Origin: JANLSE01 sp031362265
Lineage (GTDB): Bacteria; Chloroflexota; Chloroflexia; Chloroflexales; Roseiflexaceae
NCBI GenBank assembly: GCA_031362265.1
Contig: JANLSE010000235.1
Location: 1 to 5,601, forward strand
Direction: 5' to 3'
DNA length: 5,601 nucleotides
Shown here piece by piece: positions 1-5,601 of this stretch; position 1 is the first letter of the stretch, and each line of letters starts with the position of its first letter. The notes under the pieces are model-generated. The model searched no databases. It was not told the origin of the DNA and worked only from the letters and a program-made list of their open reading frames with translations. The position numbers and the translations under genes were made by a program.

Positions 1-633
1 CATTGGGAAGCAGCTTGGCTCCAATTCGTTATCCCAATCCCAACAACGAATATTGACTGGGCTACCAATATCTGGTTCATTGAACAGATCCCACATAAGG
101 ATGCCAGGGTTTCCAGCGAAACGCTTGACGATCGGGCGAACATGTAGTTCTAGGGTCCGCTCATAGAACTGGGGCGCGAAGGTATCCTGTGGATATTTAG
201 CCATCAATACTGGAATAACATAGATACCACGTGCATTGGCTGCTGCGACAAAATTGGCCAGATGATCGAGAGCTGGGGTCTGATCATAGCTTGGCTGGCT
301 TTCACGCGCACCGCCAAATACATAGTAGTTCAGGAAGATTCGAACTGTATCGACGCCTAATTCCCTCAGTCGATCAAAATCATGTTCAATTGGAGTCATA
401 TTCCAGGTACAATTAGCATCCGCGCCAAATTGGATCATGCCACAGGTTGCGAGATCGGCCCCAGATGGGTGCGTAAAATTGACGCCACGCGATTCGAAGC
501 GCCACCAGCCTGTCATGAGTGTTTCGCCACTCGCGGTAATTGGCGTTAGCGTGGCAGGTTGCTGTGTTTGGCCACAGCCAGCGAGCAGCGCGAGGCCGCC
601 CGCGCTAAGCGAAAGGAACTGGCGACGGTTCAT
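1..633 (-). CDS. Predicted Tat-exported lipoprotein, clan GH-A (GH5/cellulase-like) glycoside hydrolase, 3' end outside window
   Basis: The first 211 residues are visible and the frame is open to the window edge. The N-terminus starts MNRRQFLSLS, a twin-arginine (RRxFL) motif. A short hydrophobic stretch and the lipobox LAGC follow, with the lipidated Cys at residue 20, so an exported, membrane-anchored lipoprotein is predicted. The mature part resembles the first half of a (beta/alpha)8 barrel of clan GH-A: RGVNF near residue 50, LGVDTVRIFLNYY at 92-104, GIYVIPVLM at 136-144, and WDLFNEPD at 181-188. Glu186 in the NEP motif is the expected acid/base catalyst; the nucleophile Glu would lie beyond the window. 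Such enzymes hydrolyse beta-linked polysaccharides, but the substrate cannot be read here. The start is the ATG that overlaps the J-protein TGA as ATGA. No clear Shine-Dalgarno precedes it, so translational coupling is likely. The exact GH family is uncertain, and a non-catalytic or transglycosidase member remains possible. Confidence 0.8.
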   Translation of the reverse strand, partial: MNRRQFLSLSAGGLALLAGCGQTQQPATLTPITASGETLMTGWWRFESRGVNFTHPSGADLATCGMIQFGADANCTWNMTPIEHDFDRLRELGVDTVRIFLNYYVFGGARESQPSYDQTPALDHLANFVAAANARGIYVIPVLMAKYPQDTFAPQFYERTLELHVRPIVKRFAGNPGILMWDLFNEPDIGSPVNIRCWDWDNELEPSCFPM

Positions 634-1937
634 TGCAGAATCGCTCGAATTTCGAGATTATCGAAGAAGGCCTCGCTGTTGCTATCTTCGGATACAACAA
701 CCAAGCCATAGCGAGGGCTATCGGGTGGCTCAGTCACACGTACATCGGCAAGTGTTTGGCCGTTAGCAATGAAGATCAAGGTATCGCCGCGCAGCTGTGC
801 CTCCAACCGATTACTTGGCTGCTCACCACTATTAATTGCCTGGCTACGTCCCTCGGCTAGAATTGTTAGGCTCCCACCCTGTGCGCGCCCAACGCGGAAG
901 CCGCCATCGTTTGTGATTGTGCAACGGAGGTACTCGCTTTCATTGGCAAAACGTAATAGCAACCCGCCTTCGCCAGTCAGTTGCACATCAACAGCATAGC
1001 TCGCATCGCCAGTTGGCCCGGTACGATAACTCCAGATCAAACCAACGCCAGCATTAGCAGCGATTCGGTAGCGGCCATCGCGGTAGCCAACACTCCAGTT
1101 CTGGCTGTCCTGCTGCGCCCATGCGCGGCGGTCGAATGTTTCTTCTACCAGGAGTTGACCAAGTGGTTGTGCTGGTACTGGCGTTGGCAGTCGTGTAGCC
1201 GTTGGCGCATTACTGATACGTTCAGGTGTCGCTGTTGGGCGTGGGGTCGGTGTTGGTGTTGGCGTTGGTGTTGCAGTTGGTAGTGCTGTGGGTACGAGTG
1301 TTGATACTGGCAGCTCACTTGGTGAACTCGCTGAAGCTCCAGCGGTATTGCGTGCTGGTGGCATCCCTGGTGTACGGCCAAGCGCCCACGCGGCAAGCGC
1401 TGCAACCGCTAGCACTCCGCTAACACTCCCGATGATAATTGAGCGGCGTGGAAATCGATTAGGCTCATCGTCAGATACATGTACACGTTGTTCTGTACGC
1501 TGTTCGATTTGAGCTTTGGCGGTAGCTAACAGATCGGCACTATCACGATAGAGTGGGTTCAGTTGTTGCAATTGGCGTAGCGCTGCCAGCGCCTCAAGTG
1601 GCCGCCCTTCATCCAGATAGCGCCGTGCTTGATCATAGAGTTCGCCAAGATGATCGCGCTGCTGAGGTGGCACTGGTGTGGGGGTAGGCGCTGTGCGCGC
1701 CTCACGTTTGAGCGAATAGCGGCTGCGCGTTGAGAAATTGCCTAGCACTTTGTAGGCTTCATTAATGCGCTGCGAGCGTAACACCGCATACTCCTGTTGT
1801 TCAGGAGTACCATTCGTGAAACGATCTGGGTGATACTTGGCAATTTCTCGGCGGTAGGCACGCTTAACATCATCGGCCGAGGCATTCCGCAAAATCCCTA
1901 GCAGCTCGTAATGGTCGAGATCCTCGAAATCCAGCAT
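630..1937 (-). CDS. Membrane-spanning J-domain protein with lectin-like extracytoplasmic C-terminal domain
   Basis: This is a 435-residue class III J protein (co-chaperone of DnaK). Residues about 7-75 form a J domain with the diagnostic HPD at 36-38, in YHPDRF, so it should stimulate DnaK ATPase. There is no Gly/Phe region and no zinc-finger (CXXCXGXG) domain, so this is not DnaJ itself. Residues about 95-147 are helical and TPR-like (LYDQARRYLDEG, then LEALAALRQL). A single hydrophobic helix at about 166-187 follows the basic stretch RFPRR, which predicts N-terminus in, C-terminus out. Residues about 219-254 are a Thr/Pro-rich linker. Residues about 262-433 look like a concanavalin A/LamG-type beta-sandwich, starting with LLVEETFD and ending with AFFDNLEI, a pattern common in extracellular carbohydrate-binding modules. 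The J domain is seen directly; the fold of the C-terminal domain is inferred. The gene lies 115 bp after rpoD, has no clear Shine-Dalgarno, and overlaps the hydrolase gene downstream by 4 nt. Confidence 0.9.
   Translation of the reverse strand: MLDFEDLDHYELLGILRNASADDVKRAYRREIAKYHPDRFTNGTPEQQEYAVLRSQRINEAYKVLGNFSTRSRYSLKREARTAPTPTPVPPQQRDHLGELYDQARRYLDEGRPLEALAALRQLQQLNPLYRDSADLLATAKAQIEQRTEQRVHVSDDEPNRFPRRSIIIGSVSGVLAVAALAAWALGRTPGMPPARNTAGASASSPSELPVSTLVPTALPTATPTPTPTPTPRPTATPERISNAPTATRLPTPVPAQPLGQLLVEETFDRRAWAQQDSQNWSVGYRDGRYRIAANAGVGLIWSYRTGPTGDASYAVDVQLTGEGGLLLRFANESEYLRCTITNDGGFRVGRAQGGSLTILAEGRSQAINSGEQPSNRLEAQLRGDTLIFIANGQTLADVRVTEPPDSPRYGLVVVSEDSNSEAFFDNLEIRAILQ
1221..1283 (-). repeat. 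Degenerate GGTGTT-type repeat encoding the Thr-Pro linker
   Basis: On the plus strand this stretch is built of degenerate GGTGTT/GGCGTT hexamers. Read on the minus strand it encodes the alternating Thr-Pro run of the J protein (residues about 219-239). Linkers of this kind separate domains outside the cell membrane. The repeat could change length by replication slippage in steps of 6 bp without breaking the frame. Confidence 0.8.
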
Positions 1938-1942
1938 AGCGT

Positions 1943-1970
1943 ACTGTAAGGGTTAAAGGCAGAGGGTCAA
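1943..1970 (-). promoter_or_regulatory. Candidate sigma-70 promoter for the J-protein gene, possibly leaderless
   Basis: On the minus strand a TTGACC box (1965-1970, 5 of 6 to the -35 consensus) is followed after 16 bp by TACAGT (1943-1948, 4 of 6 to the -10 consensus). Only five bases (1938-1942) separate the -10 box from the ATG at 1937. Initiation at normal spacing would therefore fall on or beside the start codon and give a leaderless mRNA, which fits the lack of a Shine-Dalgarno. This is a pattern match only; such matches also occur by chance. Confidence 0.3.
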
Positions 1971-2047
1971 GGATTTACGGTTCATGTTGCTGGTAACAAA
2001 CAAGGATGATCTGCATCCAAACTCATAACCTCTCGCCCTTAACCCCT
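1948..2047 (-). repeat. Imperfect inverted repeat (18-bp RNA stem) between rpoD and the J-protein gene
   Basis: The arms are 2029-2047 and 1948-1965. In minus-strand RNA they are AGGGGTTAAGGGCGAGAGG and CCTCTGCCTTTAACCCTT. They pair over 18 positions, two of them G-U, with one bulged G, and enclose a loop of 63 nt. The second arm ends 10 bases before the J-protein start codon. No U tract follows the outer stem, so it is not a classical terminator. It may stabilise the 3' end of the rpoD message, mask the start of the next gene, or be the ends of a small MITE-like repeat. The pairing is seen directly; the role is not known. Confidence 0.6.
1995..2018 (-). terminator. Weak terminator-like hairpin after rpoD
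   Basis: In minus-strand RNA, GGATG (2018-2014) and CATCC (2008-2004) form a 5-bp stem around a 5-nt loop, followed by the T-rich run TTGTTTGTT (2003-1995). The order of stem then T-rich tract suits a Rho-independent terminator, but the stem is short, not very GC-rich, and the tract is broken by G. At most it should be a partial terminator, lowering read-through from dnaG-rpoD into the J-protein gene. Confidence 0.3.
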
Positions 2048-2052
2048 AACTC

Positions 2053-3675
2053 CTATTCCAAATAATCACGCAACTTCTTCCCAAGCCGCGGATGGCGTAA
2101 TTTACGCAACGCCTTGACCTCGATCTGGCGAATTCGCTCGCGTGTCACCCCGAATTCCTTGCCAACCTCCTCAAGTGTACGGCTGTGGCCGTCCTCAAGG
2201 CCGAAACGTAGTTGTAACACCCGCCGTTCGCGGTCGGTCAATTGATTGAGTACCTGCTCAACTTGATCGCGTAACATCTGATGGCTGGCTGCATCGGATG
2301 GTGCCAGTGCTTTCGAATCCTCAATAAAATCGCCAAGCTGGCTATCTTCTTCCTGGCCAACTGGAGTCTCCAACGAGACCGGCTCAAGCGATGTTTTGCG
2401 GATCGAGCGTACCTTCTCAACCGGGATCGCCAATGCCTTCGCCAATTCATCATCGGAAGGCTCGCGGCCAAGCTCCTGCAACATACGGCGACTTTCGCGC
2501 ATAAGCCGGTTAATGGTTTCGACCATATGCACCGGGATGCGGATCGTACGGGCCTGATCAGCAATCGCGCGTGTGATCGCCTGGCGAATCCACCATGTTG
2601 CATAGGTGGAAAACTTAAAGCCTTTGCGATAATCGAACTTTTCGACAGCACGGATTAGGCCAACATTGCCCTCCTGAATCAGATCCAGGAGTTGCAGCCC
2701 GCGGCCAATATACTTCTTGGCCACCGAAACAACCAAACGTAAGTTTGCCTGTGTGAGATCCTCACGCGCAATACGGCCAACCTCAATCGCATTATTCCAA
2801 TCACGCCAGAGTTGCTCACGCGCATTGCCAAGCGATGTAACAACTTGCTCTGAGGAAGGCCATTCAGTGCTCGTTAAGAGATGCTGCCGCAGATCGAGGG
2901 TCAGTAATCCGAAGATGACCTGTGATTGCGCAATGGTTTGATCAAACTGCTCTGCTGGCACTTTATGTTGCTTGATTGCCTCGGCACGCTGTTTTTCGTA
3001 GTTTTGGCGTAGCTCAAAACTAAGCTTCTCCTGCACATCATGCATATCGCTGACAATCCCAGGGCAAAGCGGATCTGGCAGCGGCACCCCAGCGATCTGG
3101 TACAGCAGGGTGAGTGCGTCGGAGACGATCCCCCAGCCTTTTTGGAACCGGCTGAACATCATCAGGCCAATTTCTGGAACCTGATCCTTTTGCCAATCAA
3201 GACCCTGCTGTGTTTTGATCGCCTGCAGATACTCGCCCGTTTCGATTTTCTGGGCAAGGCTGGTTTCCTGGCGGCCAGTTAACAGCGGTACACGCCCGAT
3301 CTCGCGGAGATACATGCGCACGGTATCGTTGACACTAATGCCCTCGACACTCAGCCCATCTTCGAGATCAGGGTCTTCTTCAAAGGTGACATCGGTTGTT
3401 GAGCCACCCGAGATGATTTCATCGCGTGTCGAAATACCAGCCTGGCTAAGCGCCTGCTGAATCTGCTCAAGCTTATCAATGTCCGTTTCTGGATTCGGTA
3501 CCAGTTCGAGGATTTCACCTTCGGTTACAAATCCGCGCTGCTTGCCAAGTGTGAGCAGATCTTGAATCGAGCGAATCGAGCTCGTCTCTTCTTCTGGCTC
3601 AACAACAGCCTCTGGTTCGGTCGACAGATCGTCGAACTCATCATCATCAAACGTGGTTACATTCCGGTTCTGCAT
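2053..3675 (-). CDS. rpoD: Primary (housekeeping) RNA polymerase sigma factor, RpoD/SigA
   Basis: This is a 540-residue group 1 sigma-70 factor, which binds core RNA polymerase and recognises -10 and -35 promoter boxes. After an acidic N-terminus, residues about 33-87 resemble region 1.1 (IQDLLTLGKQRGFVTEGEI). Region 1.2 is at about 114-149 (VRMYLREIGRVPLLT). A non-conserved insert of about 150 residues follows. Region 2 is at about 301-384, with NLRLVVSVAKKY, LDLIQEGNVGLIRAVEKFD and the DNA-melting/-10 segment FSTYATWWIRQAITRAI. Region 3 is at about 384-464. Region 4 is at about 471-540, with the -35-binding helix-turn-helix LEEVGKEFGVTRERIRQIE. The ATG at 3675 was chosen because GAGGG lies 4 nt upstream and it gives a 7-nt gap after dnaG. 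An in-frame ATG at 3738 would overlap dnaG by 56 nt. Presence of regions 1.1 to 4 argues for the essential primary sigma rather than an alternative one. Confidence 0.97.
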   Translation of the reverse strand: MQNRNVTTFDDDEFDDLSTEPEAVVEPEEETSSIRSIQDLLTLGKQRGFVTEGEILELVPNPETDIDKLEQIQQALSQAGISTRDEIISGGSTTDVTFEEDPDLEDGLSVEGISVNDTVRMYLREIGRVPLLTGRQETSLAQKIETGEYLQAIKTQQGLDWQKDQVPEIGLMMFSRFQKGWGIVSDALTLLYQIAGVPLPDPLCPGIVSDMHDVQEKLSFELRQNYEKQRAEAIKQHKVPAEQFDQTIAQSQVIFGLLTLDLRQHLLTSTEWPSSEQVVTSLGNAREQLWRDWNNAIEVGRIAREDLTQANLRLVVSVAKKYIGRGLQLLDLIQEGNVGLIRAVEKFDYRKGFKFSTYATWWIRQAITRAIADQARTIRIPVHMVETINRLMRESRRMLQELGREPSDDELAKALAIPVEKVRSIRKTSLEPVSLETPVGQEEDSQLGDFIEDSKALAPSDAASHQMLRDQVEQVLNQLTDRERRVLQLRFGLEDGHSRTLEEVGKEFGVTRERIRQIEVKALRKLRHPRLGKKLRDYLE

Positions 3676-3679
3676 GTTT

Positions 3680-3684
3680 CCCTC
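3680..3684 (-). promoter_or_regulatory. rpoD ribosome-binding site overlapping the dnaG stop codon
   Basis: Minus-strand TGAGGGAAACATG contains the dnaG stop TGA (3685-3683), the Shine-Dalgarno GAGGG (3684-3680) and the rpoD ATG (3675-3673). The overlap of stop and ribosome-binding site suggests coupled translation of primase and sigma factor, and it fixes the rpoD start. Confidence 0.7.
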
Positions 3685-5601
3685 AAGCCGTGTGGAGATG
3701 GTGGAGGTCGGCGTACGTCGAGCTTCTACGTGGGGCACTGATCATTCCAAGATATTCCTTCAGTTGAACAAGATACTCAATTGCCTGGAGGCGTTCCTCA
3801 TCATCACTCGCCTCATCCGCCTGGCGTGTCATACGTGTCAGCCAGCGTTTAGCCTGCAACTGCTGGAGGATTGTAGCACATTCTAGAGCATCATTAACAT
3901 AGCGGTACGCCTGTGGCGCTGGTGGGGTGCGTGTGAGCACGTGCAACACCACCTCGCGTAGTGGTGAATCAAGCTCTTCTGCCCAGTGTGCTGGGTTGTC
4001 CCTGGGTTCTTGTTCCCAGCGCTCAATAATCGCGCGGTGCTCAGGACGTTCAAATAGATCCAGTAAGGTTTCACTCAGTACCTGCTGTGCAACTGGGAAA
4101 TTTGCCAGATCCTGGCGCAGTTTTGCCAATACCGCGTCGCGTACCGATCCATAGGTAAGTATCCAGCATAACAAATGCTCTTCTTGTACCAGTGCGCCAG
4201 TTAATGTTGTAACTGGCTTACTTGGCGTTGATTGTCCGCTTGCCCGCTGTGACCGTGCTGGCTGTGCTGCTGACCTTGCTGGTGAGTTTGATTGTTGCCC
4301 ACGAGGCCCATGAGGAAGGACGCGCATGATCACCGATTCGTCACTATCAATTAAGCGTGCCAATTGCTGAACGTAATGTTTATGTTCAATTGGGTTTGTA
4401 ATCTGACCGATCAATGGTGCCAGGCGTTCAACTGCTTCCGATTTGCCATGGGCTGCGTGTAGATCCAGATCGACAGTAAGTGCACGCATATAGAAATCCA
4501 TCGCCGGGCGCGCTTGGGCTACTAATGCCTGCCATTGCTCTGGATCAGTCTGGATCACTTCATCAGGATCCTTGCCTTCGGGTAGCTCAATCACACGAAT
4601 TTCCAGGCTCTGGCCACGTTGGAGGCTAATTACGCCCTGTGGCCCAGTAACGGCCACAAGTTCGCCATCCTGCTGCTCCTGTATGGTACGAGCACCCTTG
4701 AGTGCAGCACGTACCCCAGCTGGATCCGCATCGAGCGCGAGGTACACACGCTGGGTGACCCGTTTAATCAGATCGACATGATCACTGGTAAGCGCGGTGC
4801 CAAGCGGTGCCACCACGTTACGAAAGCCATATTGATGGGCCATGATCACGTCCACATACCCCTCAACGATTACTGCTGCCTCATTTGTGCGAATCGCATC
4901 ACGCGCCAGATCAAATCCATACAGCACTCTGCTCTTGTCGAACAATGCTGTCTGTGGTGAATTCATGTATTTGGGTTGAGCATCGCCCATTGCGCGCCCA
5001 CCAAATGCAATAATTTCACCTTTGGGATTGCGGATCGGGAACATCACCCGCCCGCGGAAGCGGTCGTAATACCCGCCACCATCACGCCGAATGGCTAGCC
5101 CGGCAGTTTCAACCTCCTCTGGCTCAAACCCCTTACGATCGGTCAGATAACTGAGTAATGCACTCCACTCATCAACCGCATAACCGAGCTGAAAGGATTC
5201 GATCGTTTCCTGCTGAATGGCTCGTTTCTGAATATAGGCGCGTGCAGCCTCACCACGTGGCGATTTCACCAGAATATGATGGAAGAAGGCTGCGGCCGCC
5301 TGATTGATCTCTAAGAGGCGCGTTCGTAGCTGATCCTGCTGTACATCTGCCTGGGTTCGCTCTTGGAGGGTGATCCCTGCGCGCCGTGCCAGTTGTTCAA
5401 GTGCGTCGCGAAACTCAAGCCCTTCGCGGCGCATCACAAAATCGAAAATAGTGCCCGAGGCTTTGCAACCAAAACAATGGAAACTTTGGCTATCTGGGTA
5501 AACGTTAAATGCCGGGGTTTTGGTATTACTATGGAACGGACAGAAGCCAAGATAGCTACGCCCGCTCTTTTTGAGCTGGATTCCCGCCGATTGAATATAC
5601 T
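3683..5601 (-). CDS. dnaG: DNA primase DnaG, 5' end outside window
   Basis: DnaG makes the RNA primers used at the replication fork. 638 residues are visible (first full codon at 5599); judging from the family, some 20-40 N-terminal residues are missing. In visible numbering, the zinc-binding domain has CPFH (Cys20, His23) and HCFGC (Cys42, Cys45). The catalytic core includes YYDRFRGRVMFPI and IIAFGGRAM with PKYMNSP, near residues 177-214. The TOPRIM domain has VEGYVDV with Glu246 and LALDADPAG with Asp290 and Asp292, the expected metal ligands. A helical region and a Ser/Pro/Ala/Gln-rich linker (about 430-465) lead to a C-terminal domain (about 470-625), the usual DnaB helicase contact region. 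The protein is longer than E. coli DnaG (581 aa), mainly through an insert after the DADPAG motif and the long linker. It heads a cluster with rpoD, the conserved core of the macromolecular-synthesis operon; whether rpsU or another gene precedes it cannot be seen. Confidence 0.98.
   Translation of the reverse strand, partial: YIQSAGIQLKKSGRSYLGFCPFHSNTKTPAFNVYPDSQSFHCFGCKASGTIFDFVMRREGLEFRDALEQLARRAGITLQERTQADVQQDQLRTRLLEINQAAAAFFHHILVKSPRGEAARAYIQKRAIQQETIESFQLGYAVDEWSALLSYLTDRKGFEPEEVETAGLAIRRDGGGYYDRFRGRVMFPIRNPKGEIIAFGGRAMGDAQPKYMNSPQTALFDKSRVLYGFDLARDAIRTNEAAVIVEGYVDVIMAHQYGFRNVVAPLGTALTSDHVDLIKRVTQRVYLALDADPAGVRAALKGARTIQEQQDGELVAVTGPQGVISLQRGQSLEIRVIELPEGKDPDEVIQTDPEQWQALVAQARPAMDFYMRALTVDLDLHAAHGKSEAVERLAPLIGQITNPIEHKHYVQQLARLIDSDESVIMRVLPHGPRGQQSNSPARSAAQPARSQRASGQSTPSKPVTTLTGALVQEEHLLCWILTYGSVRDAVLAKLRQDLANFPVAQQVLSETLLDLFERPEHRAIIERWEQEPRDNPAHWAEELDSPLREVVLHVLTRTPPAPQAYRYVNDALECATILQQLQAKRWLTRMTRQADEASDDEERLQAIEYLVQLKEYLGMISAPRRSSTYADLHHLHTA
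4610..4678 (-). other. Short insert in the primase TOPRIM domain
   Basis: Between the DADPAG metal motif with its following helix and the conserved strand and LPEGKDPDEV motif lies an extra stretch of about 23 residues, including ELVAVTGPQGVISLQRG. It reads as two beta strands joined by a Gly-Pro turn. E. coli DnaG goes almost directly from the helix to the strand here. It looks like a lineage-specific beta-hairpin, encoded in frame and with no sign of damage. Confidence 0.55.

Noticed and set aside
1221..1283. GGTGTT hexamer run as a CRISPR, origin or telomere-like repeat
   Set aside because: The units are degenerate, have no spacers, and are explained by codons for alternating Thr and Pro in frame with the J protein.
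1145..1405. Minus-strand frame of 86 codons rich in His and Gln
   Set aside because: It is a shifted reading of the Thr-Pro linker repeat inside the J-protein gene, and its composition is a by-product of the hexamer repeat.
231..1512. Several plus-strand open frames opposite the hydrolase and J-protein genes
   Set aside because: They are short, mutually overlapping, low in complexity (Trp/Cys/Arg-rich where they cross the Thr-Pro repeat) and lie opposite well-supported minus-strand genes.
2238..2651. Minus-strand frame of 137 codons inside rpoD
   Set aside because: It lies fully within conserved sigma regions 2-4 in another frame and shows no recognisable motif.
3676..3738. Longer N-terminus for rpoD, starting at the ATG at 3738
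   Set aside because: It would overlap dnaG by 56 nt, and the extra 21 residues (Arg/Thr-rich) look unlike a sigma N-terminus. The ATG at 3675 has a good GAGGG upstream and leads directly into the typical acidic N-terminus.
4619..4960. Plus-strand frame of 113 codons opposite dnaG
   Set aside because: It lies opposite the conserved TOPRIM region of primase, and no domain or plausible protein composition is seen.
1..5601. A new defence, mobile or CRISPR-type system
   Set aside because: All four genes belong to recognisable families. No transposase, integrase, nuclease, toxin-antitoxin pair, tRNA or array was seen on either strand.

Overview
The window carries four genes, all on the minus strand, so transcription runs from position 5601 towards 1. 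In that order they are the primase gene dnaG (5' end cut by the window edge), the primary sigma factor gene rpoD, a gene for a membrane-spanning J-domain (DnaJ-like) protein, and the 5' part of a gene for a predicted Tat-exported lipoprotein of the clan GH-A glycoside hydrolase type (cut by the other edge). The plus strand holds no credible gene.

Organism. This is a bacterial chromosome of moderate GC. The adjacent dnaG-rpoD pair is the core of the bacterial macromolecular-synthesis operon. Three features suggest Chloroflexota, perhaps the Chloroflexales/Herpetosiphonales side: the Thr-Pro linker, the style of the one-pass J protein with a lectin-like exodomain, and a short insert in the primase TOPRIM domain before the LPEGKDPDEV motif. 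This placement is inferred from remembered family patterns and was not tested by a search.

Layout. dnaG occupies 3683-5601 and has 638 visible residues, including the CHC2-type zinc finger, the catalytic core and the TOPRIM domain. rpoD (2053-3675, 540 aa) begins 7 nt after the dnaG stop, and its Shine-Dalgarno overlaps that stop codon. A 115-bp gap follows (1938-2052). It contains a long imperfect inverted repeat that would fold as an 18-bp RNA stem, a small inner hairpin, and a possible promoter placed so close to the next ATG that the transcript could be leaderless. The J-protein gene (630-1937, 435 aa) then overlaps the hydrolase gene (1-633, partial, 211 visible residues) by the 4-nt ATGA arrangement.

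How the genes relate. DnaG makes replication primers and RpoD directs housekeeping transcription. The J protein should recruit DnaK at the inner face of the membrane while exposing a beta-sandwich domain outside. Its tight coupling to an exported hydrolase suggests that these two proteins act together at the cell surface, but this is inference. No defence system, mobile element, CRISPR array or RNA gene was recognised. The most unusual content is the J-protein/hydrolase pair and the structured spacer before it.
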